From Prauserella flavalba (GTDB lineage Bacteria; Actinomycetota; Actinomycetes; Mycobacteriales; Pseudonocardiaceae): 64,000 nt of DNA. Position 1 is the first letter of the stretch; each line of letters starts with the position of its first letter. The stretch is taken from positions 250,501 through 314,500 of the forward strand of contig NZ_MASU01000009.1 in the NCBI RefSeq assembly GCF_003202235.1, written 5' to 3'. Of this stretch, positions 27,030 through 36,909 are shown in pieces. The translations under genes were made by a program, and so were the position numbers. The notes under the pieces were generated by a model. That model did no database searches. It worked only from the letters and a program-made list of their open reading frames with translations, and was not told the origin of the DNA.

Positions 27030-27508
27030 CGGCCCGCCGCCTGCACGTCGCTGACCTTCCAGCCCTGTTCCGTCCGCTCGGCGCGCACGGTCAGCCTGCT
27101 GCGCTGCGGCGCCGCGGGCTGCCCCTGCGTGCCCAGCCGCACCTCCAGCACCGCGACGAGCCGGGCGCTGCCCGCCTGGAGGTCCAGCTCGGTCACCGCC
27201 GCCTGCAGCAGGGTCGCCGACGCGACCGTCCGCGTCCCCGCCGCGCGGTCGAGCTGCAGCTGCCGGTCCCGCTCGAGGTCGTCGCCGAGCTTGCCCGTGG
27301 TGACGTCGAGCCAGCGGCCCACGTCGCGCTCGGCGGTGCGGTGGTCGATCGTGTGCAGCGTGACCAGCCCGTCGGAGACGGCCGCGAGCACGGCGTCACG
27401 CTCCCGCGACACCTCCAGCGCGTCGTCGTTCGCCGCGCTCACCCACGACCAGCCGAACCACGCGGCCGCGGCCACGGCGAGCGCCGTCAGCACCGCGAGC
27501 ACCCTCAT
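27026..27508 (-). CDS. Mce-associated protein (Mam4A-like)
   Basis: A 160-residue protein with a single N-terminal anchor (VLAVLTALAVAAAAWFGWSWV) and an outer domain with the same Mce-associated fold as its neighbour. The ATG at 27508 overlaps the mce4F stop by four bases; the long frame running upstream is only read-through in the same frame. Expected to support the Mce4 complex. Confidence 0.83.
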   Translation of the reverse strand: MRVLAVLTALAVAAAAWFGWSWVSAANDDALEVSRERDAVLAAVSDGLVTLHTIDHRTAERDVGRWLDVTTGKLGDDLERDRQLQLDRAAGTRTVASATLLQAAVTELDLQAGSARLVAVLEVRLGTQGQPAAPQRSRLTVRAERTEQGWKVSDVQAAGR

Positions 27509-28749
27509 CGGGGCAACCCCAGCAGCGAGCCGACACCACCGGACCCGGACCCGCCGAGCAACCCGAGCAGACCGGGCAGCGCGTCGTCGCGCGGCTGCCC
27601 GTCCGTGGGCTGCGTGGAGCTCTGTTCGGGCACGTCCACCGGCACGCCCGCGTACGGCGCGTTCTGCGCGCCGCGCACACTGCTCGGGCTGCCGGGCGGC
27701 TCCGCGCAGTACGCCTCGGTGTTGGCGGGCAGTTCCCGGGTGTCCTCGGCGCGCCGCTGCTGCGTGCCCTCGTAGCCGCGCGTACACGAATAGGGGTCGA
27801 ACAGGTTCAGCACGAATCCGAGGTGGCCTTCGCCGCCCGAGGTCACCGAGCGCGTGAACGCCGAGATCACCGGGTAGGCGACGAGCAGCTGCTCGATCGC
27901 GTCGACACGGGCCGTGGTGATCGTGGACGTCGTGAGCAGATTGGCGATCACGACGCCGAGGTCGGTGCCGGACACGGCGAGCACGTCGCTGACCTCTCGG
28001 CTGAGCTTGGGCGCCTCGTCGATCACCTTCCGCAGGTCCGGGTCGGCGCCCTTGAGCTGCCCCGCGATGGTGCGCAGCCCCTCGGCGATGGCCATGATGT
28101 CGCCGCTCTGCCGCCGCTGCGTGTCGAGCACGACGCGGCCGTCGGCGAGCAGTGCCCGTGTCTGGGGCAGGTTCTCGGTGGCCGTGGCGGTGAACGAGCC
28201 CGCCGCGTCGAGCAGCTGCTGCAGCTCGGGGCCCGCGCCCGCGAACGCGTCGTAGGTCTCGTCGACGACCGTGCGCAGGGAGCCGGGATCGACGCTGGCC
28301 ACCAGCTTGTCGAGGTTGGCCAGCACGGTGTCGGGCGCGAGCGGGATGGACGTGCGTTCCTGCGTGATCACCGAGCCGTCCTCGAGGTAGGGGCCGTTCT
28401 GGTGACGCGGGACGAGGTCGACGTACTGCTCGCCGACCGCCGACCGGTTCGACACCCTCGCCTCGGTGTCGGCCGGGATCGGCTCCGCCCCGGACTCGAC
28501 GTCGAGGGTCAGCTCGACGCCGTGCTCGGTGAGGTTCATCGCCACGACCCTGCCGACCGCTACACCCCGGTAGGTCACCTCCGCGTTCACGAAGATGCCA
28601 CCGGAGTCGACCAGCCGCACGGTCACCGCGTAACCGCGCGTGCCGAAGAGCCGGTCCAGCCCCGCGTAGCTGATGCCCGCGTAGAGCACGGACACCACGG
28701 CGATGACCACGAACGCGAGGAGCTTGATCCGGTGCCGTCCGGTGAGCAT
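27505..28749 (-). CDS. mce4F: Mce-family protein, MceF
   Basis: A 414-residue subunit of the hetero-oligomeric Mce tunnel. Signal anchor IKLLAFVVIAVVSVLYAGISY, then an MlaD/Mce domain (VRLVDSGGIFVNAEVTYRGVAVGRV ending in GEQYVDLVP), then long helices (about 140-310). The last 90 residues are rich in Pro, Gln and Gly. Position sixth in the mce series fixes the F assignment. Confidence 0.92.
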   Translation of the reverse strand: MLTGRHRIKLLAFVVIAVVSVLYAGISYAGLDRLFGTRGYAVTVRLVDSGGIFVNAEVTYRGVAVGRVVAMNLTEHGVELTLDVESGAEPIPADTEARVSNRSAVGEQYVDLVPRHQNGPYLEDGSVITQERTSIPLAPDTVLANLDKLVASVDPGSLRTVVDETYDAFAGAGPELQQLLDAAGSFTATATENLPQTRALLADGRVVLDTQRRQSGDIMAIAEGLRTIAGQLKGADPDLRKVIDEAPKLSREVSDVLAVSGTDLGVVIANLLTTSTITTARVDAIEQLLVAYPVISAFTRSVTSGGEGHLGFVLNLFDPYSCTRGYEGTQQRRAEDTRELPANTEAYCAEPPGSPSSVRGAQNAPYAGVPVDVPEQSSTQPTDGQPRDDALPGLLGLLGGSGSGGVGSLLGLPR

Positions 28750-29903
28750 CAGCCACCACCTCCCAGCAGCCCGCCGAGCAACCCGCCCAGCACGCCGCCC
28801 TCCCGTGACTCGGTGGCGGGCGGGTTCGTCTCCGGCAGCGGCAGCGCGGGCGGCGCGGGGCCGCCGAGGTCGAGGGACGGCGGCTGGATCGGCGGCTGGG
28901 AGGAGTTGGTGAAGTTCTGCAGTAGCAGGTCGAGGTTGAGGTCGACGCGCGCGGTCACGTTCGCGTAGTCGCCCCTGATCACCGCGCCCGCCGCGTCCGG
29001 GAACGGGTAGGTGGGCAGGATCTTCAGCGCGGTCGGCAGGTCGGTGCCCGCCTCGGCGAGCTTCTCCAGCGTCGGCGCGAGCGCGTGCAGGTTGGCGACC
29101 AGTTCCTCGCGGCTGGCGTTGATGGTGTCGGTGGCGACGCCGGAGAGCGTGTCGAGCGACCGCAGCATCCCGACGAGCTGGTCGCGCTGCGCGGTCACCA
29201 CCCGCAGCCCCGGTTCGAGGTGGTCGAGGGCGGTGGTGAGATTGCCGGTCTGCGCGACGAGGGTGCTGGAGAGCCGGTTGAGCCCGTCGATCGCGCGGAT
29301 GATCTCCCCCTTCTGCCCGTCCAGCTCGGTCGCGAGCTCGTCGACGCGCGAGAGCAACGCCCGCACCTCGGCCTCGTTGCCGGACAACGCCGCGTTGAGC
29401 TCCTCGGTGATCGTGGACAGCTGCTCGATGCCGCCGCCGTTCAGCAGCAGCGACAGCGCCCCGAGCACCTCCTCGACCTCGGGGTTGCGGTTGGTGCGCC
29501 CCAGCGGGATGCGCGCGCCGTCGGCGAGCGTGCCGGTGGCCCGTTCGCTCGAGGGCGGGCCCAGCTCGACGAACTTCTCCCCCAGCAGGCTCGACTGGCG
29601 CAGCCGGGCGTCGGCGTTGGCGGGCAGCACCACGTCGCCGTTGACGGCGAGGGTGACGATCGCCGACTTGGTGTCCTTCGCCAGCTCCACCTTCTCCACG
29701 CGGCCCACGGCCACGTCGTTGACCTTCACGGCGGCCTGCGGCACCAGGTCGAGCACGTCGGCGAACTGCGCCGTGACGCGGTACGGGTGGTCGCCGAGGT
29801 CGGCGCCGCCGGGCAGGGGCGTGTTGTAGAGCCCGCCGAAGCCGCCGTCACCGCAGCCGGCGAGCAGCACGCAGGCGGCGAGGGCGGGGAGCAGTCGTCT
29901 CAT
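28749..29903 (-). CDS. mce4E: Mce-family lipoprotein, MceE
   Basis: A 384-residue lipoprotein: signal peptide with lipobox LLAGC (acylated Cys17), Mce domain (about 45-120, AAVKVNDVAVGRVEKVEL, GEKFVELGP), helical region and a Pro/Gly-rich C-terminus. Start ATG at 29903, sharing one base with the mce4D stop (TGATG). In mycobacteria MceE (LprN-like) is the lipid-anchored member. Its stop shares one base with mce4F. Confidence 0.93.
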   Translation of the reverse strand: MRRLLPALAACVLLAGCGDGGFGGLYNTPLPGGADLGDHPYRVTAQFADVLDLVPQAAVKVNDVAVGRVEKVELAKDTKSAIVTLAVNGDVVLPANADARLRQSSLLGEKFVELGPPSSERATGTLADGARIPLGRTNRNPEVEEVLGALSLLLNGGGIEQLSTITEELNAALSGNEAEVRALLSRVDELATELDGQKGEIIRAIDGLNRLSSTLVAQTGNLTTALDHLEPGLRVVTAQRDQLVGMLRSLDTLSGVATDTINASREELVANLHALAPTLEKLAEAGTDLPTALKILPTYPFPDAAGAVIRGDYANVTARVDLNLDLLLQNFTNSSQPPIQPPSLDLGGPAPPALPLPETNPPATESREGGVLGGLLGGLLGGGG

Positions 29904-31087
29904 CAGCCCGTCTCCAGCGGTGTCGTCAGCAGGTCGACCACCGGCAGCGGCAGGGGCGGCAGCTTGCCGTTCTGCAGCGCGTTGAGCGTCTCCGGCAGCG
30001 AGGGCAGCCGCAGGGTCTCGTCGAAGAACGGCGCGAGGCCGCGGCACAGGTCGCCGAGCGTGTCGGGCAGCTGAGCCGGGGAGCCCGCGCTGACGAGCCT
30101 GCACAGGGTCTCCATCAGCGGGTGCGCGAGCTCGTTGGCGTTGTAGCGCACCTGGATGCTGCCGGACGCCGCGTCGTAGGTGTTGATGAAGTTGGTCATG
30201 CCGGTCGGGCCCACGTCGAGCACCTCGGCGAGCGCGGCCCGCTGGTCCACGAGCACGCCGGTGATCCCCGCGAGCTTGTCCACATTGGAGGAGAGAAGGT
30301 CCCTGTTGTCCTCGACGAACCGCCGCACCTCGGTGAGCGATCCGCCCAATGCGGACAGTGCGGCCGCCACGTCGCCGGAGTCCTCGGCGAGGAAACCGGT
30401 CACCTGCGCGAGCCGATCGTAGAACTCGGTGAGCTGCGCGTCGCTCTGCGCGAGGGTCGAGGTGAACGTCTGCAGGTTCCGCACGGTGGCGAAGAGGTCA
30501 CCCTTGGAACTGTCCAATGTGGTCGCCAGCTCGGCGAGCCGGGTGATGGTGGTGTTGAGGTTCTTGCCGTTGCCGTCCAGATTGGCCGCGGCGGTGTCGA
30601 GCACGTCGGACAGTGCGCCGCCCGAGTTGGCGCCGTCGGGGCCGAGGCTCGTGGACAGCTCGTTGAGGCTGTCGTAGAGATCGTCGAGCTCCACCGGGGT
30701 CGCGGTGCGCTCGCGCGGGATCACGGCCCCGGCCGCCAGCGCGGGCCCGGTGTCGTAGGCGGGGGTCAGCTGCACGTACCGGTCGCTCACGAGGCTCGGC
30801 GCGACCACGACGGCGCCCGCCCCCTCGGGGACCGGGACGTCCACCTCCATGTCCACGCGCACCGCGCCGCCCTCGGGCTTGACCTCCGTGATCTGCCCGA
30901 CGGGGACACCCAGCACGCGCACCGACGAGCCCGCGTAGAGCCCGACGGTGCGGTCGAAGTAGGCGGTGATCCTCGTGCCGCCCTCGCGCGTGAGCCACCA
31001 CAGCGCGGAGGCGAGCACGAGCACGGCCACGCACGCCATCGCGAGCCAACTGTAGAGGCTGCGCCGGGCTCTCGTGTCGACGGTCAT
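29903..31087 (-). CDS. mce4D: Mce-family protein, MceD
   Basis: A 394-residue Mce subunit. Anchor helix WLAMACVAVLVLASALWWL, Mce domain ITAYFDRTVGLYAGSSVRVLGVPVGQI to SDRYVQLTP, then a helical barrel-forming stretch with heptad-like repeats and a Cys pair late in the helical part (ETLCRLV, GDLCRGL). It shares one base with both neighbours, so translation is tightly coupled. Confidence 0.92.
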   Translation of the reverse strand: MTVDTRARRSLYSWLAMACVAVLVLASALWWLTREGGTRITAYFDRTVGLYAGSSVRVLGVPVGQITEVKPEGGAVRVDMEVDVPVPEGAGAVVVAPSLVSDRYVQLTPAYDTGPALAAGAVIPRERTATPVELDDLYDSLNELSTSLGPDGANSGGALSDVLDTAAANLDGNGKNLNTTITRLAELATTLDSSKGDLFATVRNLQTFTSTLAQSDAQLTEFYDRLAQVTGFLAEDSGDVAAALSALGGSLTEVRRFVEDNRDLLSSNVDKLAGITGVLVDQRAALAEVLDVGPTGMTNFINTYDAASGSIQVRYNANELAHPLMETLCRLVSAGSPAQLPDTLGDLCRGLAPFFDETLRLPSLPETLNALQNGKLPPLPLPVVDLLTTPLETG

Positions 31088-32118
31088 CAGTTGCCTCCGA
31101 CACCCTGGTTCGGCGCCGCGACCGGCGGCTCGCAGCCCCCTCGGTTGAGCTGCGCGCCGTTCACGGTGATCGTGGGCGGCAGCAGGCCGCAGATGTAGCC
31201 CTCGAACCAGCGGCCGTTGCCCGTGGCGTTGGCGCCGATGCGGGTGAACGGCGCGAGCAGCTCCAGGCTGCGGTTGAGGTTGTCCTGGTTGCGCTGCAAC
31301 AGGTCCGTGACCACACCGAGCTGCCGCAGCGCGGGCGTGAGCTGCTCGCGGTTGTCGGCGACGAGCCCGGTGAGCTGCTCGGAGAGCTGCTGCGCGCCCG
31401 TGAGCAGCCGGTCGATGGCGTCCTCGCGGTGCTGCAGCTCGGTCAGCAGCAGGTTGCCGTCGTCGATCACACGCCGCAGCTGCGTGTTGCGGTCGGCGAG
31501 CACCTTCGACACACCGCTGGTGCTGGACAACAGGCGGGCCAGCTCGTCGTCGCGGGAGGACACCGTCTGCGCGAGCGCGGACATGCCGCTGAGCGCGTCC
31601 TTCAGGTGCTGCGGGGTGTTCTCCAGCGAGTCGGCGATCACCTCGAAGCTGTGGGCGAGCTGCCCGGTGTCGATGTCGCCGACGGTCCGGTCGAGATCGG
31701 AGAAGACGTCCTGGATCTGGTACGGCGCCCTGGTGCGCTCCAGCGGGATCGGCTCGTTCGGGTCGAGCACGCCCTCGCCCATCGGCCGCAGGGAGAGGAA
31801 CTTCTCGCCCAGCAGGGTCTTCACCTCGATCGAGGCCTCGGTCTGCCTGCCGAGCCGGACGTTCTCGACGGCGAAGGTCACGTGCACCTTCCTGCCCTCC
31901 AGCGTCACCTCGTCCACCTCGCCGACCTTGACGCCCGCGACCTGCACCTCGTTGCCGGAGGACAGGTCGGCGGACTCGGCGAAGTAGGCGGAGTAGGTGG
32001 TGCTGTTGCTGAACAGCGGCAGCTGGTCGGCGTTGTAGGCGACCAGCCCGGCGAGCGCGATGAGCACGAGCGTCACGGCGCCCACCGCGGCCTGGTTGCG
32101 TTCCTTGAGTGGCTTCAT
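31087..32118 (-). CDS. mce4C: Mce-family protein, MceC
   Basis: A 343-residue Mce subunit with anchor AAVGAVTLVLIALAGLVAY, Mce domain YSAYFAESADLSSGNEVQVAG to GEKFLSLRP, a helical segment and a short cysteine-containing end (GYICGLLPP). The ATG at 32118 overlaps mce4B by four bases; upstream codons in the same frame belong to mce4B read in another frame. Confidence 0.92.
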   Translation of the reverse strand: MKPLKERNQAAVGAVTLVLIALAGLVAYNADQLPLFSNSTTYSAYFAESADLSSGNEVQVAGVKVGEVDEVTLEGRKVHVTFAVENVRLGRQTEASIEVKTLLGEKFLSLRPMGEGVLDPNEPIPLERTRAPYQIQDVFSDLDRTVGDIDTGQLAHSFEVIADSLENTPQHLKDALSGMSALAQTVSSRDDELARLLSSTSGVSKVLADRNTQLRRVIDDGNLLLTELQHREDAIDRLLTGAQQLSEQLTGLVADNREQLTPALRQLGVVTDLLQRNQDNLNRSLELLAPFTRIGANATGNGRWFEGYICGLLPPTITVNGAQLNRGGCEPPVAAPNQGVGGN

Positions 32119-33176
32119 GGTCCTGTCGGTGCTCCCGTCGGCTTGCACCGCTCCGGTTGTTCGGTGGCCGGCAACGGCAGGAAGGGCAGCGTGATGTTGA
32201 GCGAGGAGACGCCGATGGTGCCGGTGAGCCCGCAGAGGTAGTAGTTGAACCAGCTGCCGTAGCTCAGCGTGCGCGTGAACTTCTCCAGGTTGCCCGGCAT
32301 CACCTGCAGCAGGTGTTCGAGCAGTTCCTCCGAGCCGGCGAGATTGCCGGACAGCGCGCCGAGCGCGGCGATGTCGCGTCGCAGCGGGGGCCGCGCCTCG
32401 GTCAGCAGCCCCGACGTGACGGTGGTCAGGTCGCCGAGCGCCGACACCGCCTCGCCGATCGGCTGCCGCTGCTCGGAAAGCCCCGTGACGAGCTGCTGCG
32501 TGGCGTCGATGAGCCCGCCGAGCTGGGGGCCGCGCTGGTTGACGGTGCCGAGCACGGTGTTGAGGTTGCCGATGACCTGACCGATCACCTCGTCCCTGCT
32601 CGCGATGGTGGACGTGAGCGACGCGGTGTGCGACAGCAGGCTCTCGATCGTGCCGCCCTCCCCTTGCAGCACCTGGATGATCTCGTAGGAGAGCTGGTTG
32701 ACCTGCTCGGGATCGAGCGCGTCGAACAGCGGCTTGAACCCGTTGAACAGCACGGTGAGGTCGAGCGCGGGCTGCGTGCGCTCGACGGGGATCCGCGCCC
32801 CCGGCTCCAGCACGCCCTCGCCCGCGACGTCGGTGCCGAGCGACAGGTAACGCTGCCCGACGAGGTTGCGGTACTTGATCGTCGCGGTCACCCCGGACGG
32901 CAGCTCCCGCACCGACTCGACGTCGAAGTGCACCTCCGCGAGGTTCACTCCGCCCTCCTCGGACACCGTGATCTCGGAGACCTGCCCGACCTTGACGCCG
33001 ACGATGCGCACGTCGTCGCCGCGCTGCAGCCCGGAGGCGTTGGTGAACAGCGCCGTGTAGCCGGACGTGGGGCCGAAGTTGGTGTTGGCGATGGTCGCGC
33101 CGAGGATCCCGGTGAGCAGAACGGTGACGGCCGCGAACACGAGGATCTTCAGCAGCGAGGGAACGAAACTCCTCAC
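32115..33176 (-). CDS. mce4B: Mce-family protein, MceB
   Basis: A 353-residue Mce subunit. The GTG at 33176 forms a GTGA overlap with the mce4A stop and begins VRSFVPSLLKILVFAAVTVL, the anchor. The Mce domain runs from YTALFTNASGLQRGDDVRIVG to GQRYLSLG, followed by helices and YYLCGLTG near the C-terminus. Confidence 0.92.
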   Translation of the reverse strand: MRSFVPSLLKILVFAAVTVLLTGILGATIANTNFGPTSGYTALFTNASGLQRGDDVRIVGVKVGQVSEITVSEEGGVNLAEVHFDVESVRELPSGVTATIKYRNLVGQRYLSLGTDVAGEGVLEPGARIPVERTQPALDLTVLFNGFKPLFDALDPEQVNQLSYEIIQVLQGEGGTIESLLSHTASLTSTIASRDEVIGQVIGNLNTVLGTVNQRGPQLGGLIDATQQLVTGLSEQRQPIGEAVSALGDLTTVTSGLLTEARPPLRRDIAALGALSGNLAGSEELLEHLLQVMPGNLEKFTRTLSYGSWFNYYLCGLTGTIGVSSLNITLPFLPLPATEQPERCKPTGAPTGP

Positions 33177-34477
33177 TCGAGCACCACCTCCGCACCGCGA
33201 TAGAGCGGCCCGACGAGCAGGCTCCCCCAGCCCGGCGCGTCCTCGGGCGCGATGCCCGTGGACGGTGCGAGCAGCTCGGCAAGCAGCTGGTGCTCGGCGT
33301 GGGAGTTCGCCACCTGCGGCACCCCCGCCGTCGTCCCGCCGCCGTAGCCGGCCCGCTTGGGTGGCGGCGGATGCGTGGAGCCGTCCTGGATCGGGCCGTC
33401 GGGCGGGTACTGCGGCCACGCGCCCGGCGGCTCCACCTGCGGGTAGCAGCGGGGACCGCGTTTGTCGTCGTAGCGCGGCTCGTCCTGCCCCGGCAGGTAC
33501 TTGCCGCGGCTAGCCGTGATCCGGATCGTCACGTGGTTCATCTCGTCGGTGCCCTTGCCGAACGCCTCCTCCGCGCGGGGCACGGCCTCGGCGAGCTGGC
33601 GCAGCAGGCACGGGTACTCGGGCGCGTACCTGGCGAGCACGTCGAGCGTCGGCTGCACGGTGCTGGTGAGCGCGATCAGGTTGTCCTGGTTGACCTCCAG
33701 GAAGCGGCCGAGGTCCACCGACGCGGTACCGACGCTCGCGTACAGCTCGCCCAGCGCCTGCTGCTTCTCCACGATCGTGCGCGTGGTGGTGGTGAGGTCG
33801 GACAGTGCCTGCAGGAAGTCCGGCGCCGCACGGTCGTAGGTGTCCGCGACGTCGGCGAGACCCGTGATGTCGGCCTTGAGGTCCGGCAGCGACGGGTTCA
33901 GCTGGCCGAGGTAGTCCGACAGCCGCACGAGCGTCTCGCCGAACTGTTCGCCGCGGCCCTCTAGTGCCGTCGACACGGCGTTGAGCGTGGACGAGAGCTT
34001 CTGCGGCTGCACGGCCTGCAGGAGCGGCAGCACGTTGTTCAGCACCTGCTCCAGCTCGATCGCCGAGCTGGAGCGGTCCTGCCCGATCACGGCGCCGGCC
34101 GCGATCGGCCCGGCCGCCCGTTCCGGCAACTGCAGCGCCACGTACCGCTCACCGAAGAGCGTCTTGGGCAGCAGCCGCGCGGAGACGTTCGCGGGGATCA
34201 CGCCCACCTTGTCCGGCTGCAGCGCCAGTTCCAGCGCCGCGCCGTCGCCGGTGGTCTCGATGGCACGGACCTCGCCGACGAGCATCCCGCGCACCTTCAC
34301 GTCGGCACCCACGCGCATCTGGTTGCCGACGTGGCCGGTCTCCAGCCGCACGCCCACGTAGTCGGTGAACGCCTTGTTGTAGATCGCCACGCACAGCGCG
34401 AGCAGCAACGCCGCCACGATCAGGAACACCAGGCCGAGTACCTGGTGCCAGAGCCTGCGCAGCAGCGTCGCCCTCAC
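33173..34477 (-). CDS. mce4A: Mce-family protein, MceA
   Basis: A 434-residue first Mce subunit. Anchor LGLVFLIVAALLLALCVAIY, Mce domain VRLETGHVGNQMRVGADVKVRGMLVGEV to GERYVALQ, helical stretch to about 300 and a Pro/Gly-rich tail. The A subunit of Mce4 is reported as the steroid-contacting part in mycobacteria (family knowledge). Confidence 0.92.
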   Translation of the reverse strand: MRATLLRRLWHQVLGLVFLIVAALLLALCVAIYNKAFTDYVGVRLETGHVGNQMRVGADVKVRGMLVGEVRAIETTGDGAALELALQPDKVGVIPANVSARLLPKTLFGERYVALQLPERAAGPIAAGAVIGQDRSSSAIELEQVLNNVLPLLQAVQPQKLSSTLNAVSTALEGRGEQFGETLVRLSDYLGQLNPSLPDLKADITGLADVADTYDRAAPDFLQALSDLTTTTRTIVEKQQALGELYASVGTASVDLGRFLEVNQDNLIALTSTVQPTLDVLARYAPEYPCLLRQLAEAVPRAEEAFGKGTDEMNHVTIRITASRGKYLPGQDEPRYDDKRGPRCYPQVEPPGAWPQYPPDGPIQDGSTHPPPPKRAGYGGGTTAGVPQVANSHAEHQLLAELLAPSTGIAPEDAPGWGSLLVGPLYRGAEVVLE

Positions 34478-35325
34478 CCGGAGATCCTCACCGTCGTCGA
34501 CGAGCCCCAGATCGCGAGGCTCAGGAAGAAGTCGATCACCACGATCAGCACGATCGACGTCCGCACGGCTCTGCCCACCGCGACGCCGACGCCGGCCGGT
34601 CCCCCGCTCGCCGTGTAGCCGTAGTAGCAGTGGGACAGGATCACGAGCGCGCTGAACACGATCACCTTGAGGAACGACCAGAGCACGTCCTCAGGTGGCA
34701 GGAACAGGTTGAAGTAGTGGTCGTAGGTGCCGGCCGACTGCCCGTAGAACCACACGGTGATCTGCCGCGACGCCAGGTACGACGACAGCAGCCCGACGGC
34801 GTAGAGCGGGATCACGGCGGTGATCCCGGCGAGCACGCGCGTGGTGACGAGGTAGGGCATGCTCGGCACGCCCATCACCTCCAGCGCGTCGATCTCCTCC
34901 GAGATGCGCATGGCGCCCAGCTGGGCGGTGAACCCGCAGCCCACGGTCGCCGACAGCGCGAGCCCCGCCGCGAGCGGCGCGACCTCACGGGTGTTGAAGT
35001 ACGCGGAGATGAAGCCGGTCAGCGCGGCGGTGCCGAGCTGGTCAAGCGCGGAATAGCCCTGCAGGCCGACGATGAGGCCGGTGAACAGGGTCATGCCGAT
35101 CATCACGCCGAGGGTCCCGCCGATCACGGCGAGCGCGCCCGTGCCGAAGCTGACCTCGGTGAGCAGGCGCAGCATCTCGCGGCGATAGCGGCGCACGGTA
35201 CGCGGAGCCCACGCGAGCGCCCTGGCGTAGAAGGAGAGCTGCCTGCCGAAGCCCTCGAGGCTCGCGCCGGGCCGCGCGATGATCTCCAGGGTCCGGTCGG
35301 ACACCGTCGGCTGCCCGCTCATCAC
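34474..35325 (-). CDS. yrbE4B: Mce4 permease subunit YrbE4B
   Basis: A 283-residue MlaE-type ABC permease, with five to six membrane helices and the conserved LGAMRISEEIDALEVMGVPSM stretch that couples to the ATPase. Together with YrbE4A it forms the membrane core. The MceG ATPase that powers such systems is not encoded nearby, as is normal. It overlaps yrbE4A and mce4A by four bases each. Confidence 0.95.
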   Translation of the reverse strand: MMSGQPTVSDRTLEIIARPGASLEGFGRQLSFYARALAWAPRTVRRYRREMLRLLTEVSFGTGALAVIGGTLGVMIGMTLFTGLIVGLQGYSALDQLGTAALTGFISAYFNTREVAPLAAGLALSATVGCGFTAQLGAMRISEEIDALEVMGVPSMPYLVTTRVLAGITAVIPLYAVGLLSSYLASRQITVWFYGQSAGTYDHYFNLFLPPEDVLWSFLKVIVFSALVILSHCYYGYTASGGPAGVGVAVGRAVRTSIVLIVVIDFFLSLAIWGSSTTVRISG

Positions 35326-36116
35326 AGGGCCTTCGGCGGGACGATCTGGAGGTAGATCGCGGTCAGCGCGACGTTGATGAGGAACAGCAGCAGGAAGGTG
35401 ATGACCACCGCCTGGTTCACCGCGTCACCCACCCCCTTCGGCCCTCCCTCCGGGTTGAGCCCTCGGAACGCGGCCACCACCCCGGCGACGAAGCCGTACA
35501 GGAACGCCTTGATCTCACTGATGACGAGGTCCGGCAGCTGCGCGAGCGCGTTGAAGCTCGCGAGGTACGCGCCGGGGGTGCCGCCCTGCATGACGACGTT
35601 GAAGAAGTAGCCGCCCAGCACGCCGACCACGCTGACGAGGCCGTTGAGCAGCACCGACACGACGATCGCCGCGAGCACCCTCGGCACGATCAGCCGCTGG
35701 ATGGGATTGACGCCGAGCACCTCCATGGCGTCGATCTCCTCGCGGATCTTGCGCGCCCCGATGTCAGCACAGACGGCGCTTCCTCCGGCACCGGCCACGA
35801 GCAGCGCCGTGATCAGCGGGCTCGCCTGCTGCACGATCGCGAGCGCGCTCGCCGCCCCGGTGAACGACTGCGCGCCGATCTGCTGGGTCAGCGAGCCGAG
35901 TTGCAGTGCGATCACCGCGCCGAACGGGATCGCGACCAGTGCGGTGGGCAGGATCGTCACGCTGGCGAAGAACCAGCACTGCTGGATCCACTCCCTGGTC
36001 TGGAACGGCCTGCGCGGGATCGCGCGCAACACCTCCCAGGCCAATGTCGCGAGCCTGCCCACCTGCGCCAGCGCGGCGGTGCCGGGGATCGTCATCGACC
36101 CCTGCTGGGCTCCCAT
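35322..36116 (-). CDS. yrbE4A: Mce4 permease subunit YrbE4A
   Basis: A 264-residue MlaE-type permease with the coupling motif IGARKIREEIDAMEVLGVNP and several hydrophobic helices. First gene of the mce4 core, 24 bp after the upstream SDR. The whole order (yrbE4A-yrbE4B-mce4A-F-two associated proteins) equals that of the mycobacterial steroid importer. Confidence 0.95.
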   Translation of the reverse strand: MGAQQGSMTIPGTAALAQVGRLATLAWEVLRAIPRRPFQTREWIQQCWFFASVTILPTALVAIPFGAVIALQLGSLTQQIGAQSFTGAASALAIVQQASPLITALLVAGAGGSAVCADIGARKIREEIDAMEVLGVNPIQRLIVPRVLAAIVVSVLLNGLVSVVGVLGGYFFNVVMQGGTPGAYLASFNALAQLPDLVISEIKAFLYGFVAGVVAAFRGLNPEGGPKGVGDAVNQAVVITFLLLFLINVALTAIYLQIVPPKAL

Positions 36117-36140
36117 CAGACCTCCGGCCGCTCTACTCGG

Positions 36141-36902
36141 TCACAGCTTCAGCGCGTGTGTGGCCGTGGCGCCCCCGTCCGCCACGAACTCGCCCCCCGT
36201 GCAGTACGAGCTCTCGTCGCCGGCCAGGAACAAGGCCACCTCGGCGATCTCCTCCGGCCGCCCGACCCGCTGCAGTGCGAGCCTGCGGGCCACCCGCGAG
36301 AAGTCCACCTCGGCGCCCCCGGCCGCGTCGCTCACCATCTGGGTGTCGATCATGCCGGGATGCAGTGAATTGACCCTGATGCCGCGTTCCCCGAGCTCGA
36401 GCGCGGCCACCTTGGTCATTCCCCTGATCGCGAACTTACTCGCCGTGTAGGCGACCAGGAACGGCATACCCGCGAGTCCCTCCACAGAGGACACGTTGAC
36501 GATCGAACCGCCACCCGCGTTCGACATGGGTTCAACGACCGAGCGCATGCCGAGAAACGCCCCGACCTGGTTGATTCTGATCACCCGCTCGTAGTCGGCG
36601 AGCGTGGTCTGGCCCAGCGGCGAGAAGTGCAGCACCCCGGCGTTGTTGACCAGGACCGTGAGCGAGCCGAACTCGGCGACCGTGCGGTCCACGACCCGCG
36701 CCCAGTCGTCCTCCTCGGCCACGTCGAGGTGCACGTAGGCGGCCGAGTCGCCGAGCTCACCGGCGAGCGCCTTGCCCTCGGCGTCGTTGACGTCGGCGAT
36801 CATGATCTTGGCGCCCTCGGCGGCGAACCGGCGCGCCGCGGCGGCGCCCTGGCCGCGCGCGGCTCCGGTGATCAGGGCGACCTTTCCCGTCAGCCTGCCC
36901 AT
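36141..36902 (-). CDS. SDR oxidoreductase, hydroxysteroid dehydrogenase-like
   Basis: A 253-residue classical short-chain dehydrogenase. Cofactor site TGAARGQG, NNAG at about 87-90, catalytic Ser in VNVSSVEG, and YTASK for the Tyr/Lys pair. It resembles the FabG3/20-beta-hydroxysteroid type. It lies between the aldehyde dehydrogenase and yrbE4A with tiny gaps (7 and 24 bp), so oxidation or reduction of a steroid hydroxyl is likely. This gene is an addition relative to the minimal mycobacterial order. Confidence 0.88.
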   Translation of the reverse strand: MGRLTGKVALITGAARGQGAAAARRFAAEGAKIMIADVNDAEGKALAGELGDSAAYVHLDVAEEDDWARVVDRTVAEFGSLTVLVNNAGVLHFSPLGQTTLADYERVIRINQVGAFLGMRSVVEPMSNAGGGSIVNVSSVEGLAGMPFLVAYTASKFAIRGMTKVAALELGERGIRVNSLHPGMIDTQMVSDAAGGAEVDFSRVARRLALQRVGRPEEIAEVALFLAGDESSYCTGGEFVADGGATATHALKL

Positions 36903-36909
36903 GCCCGTG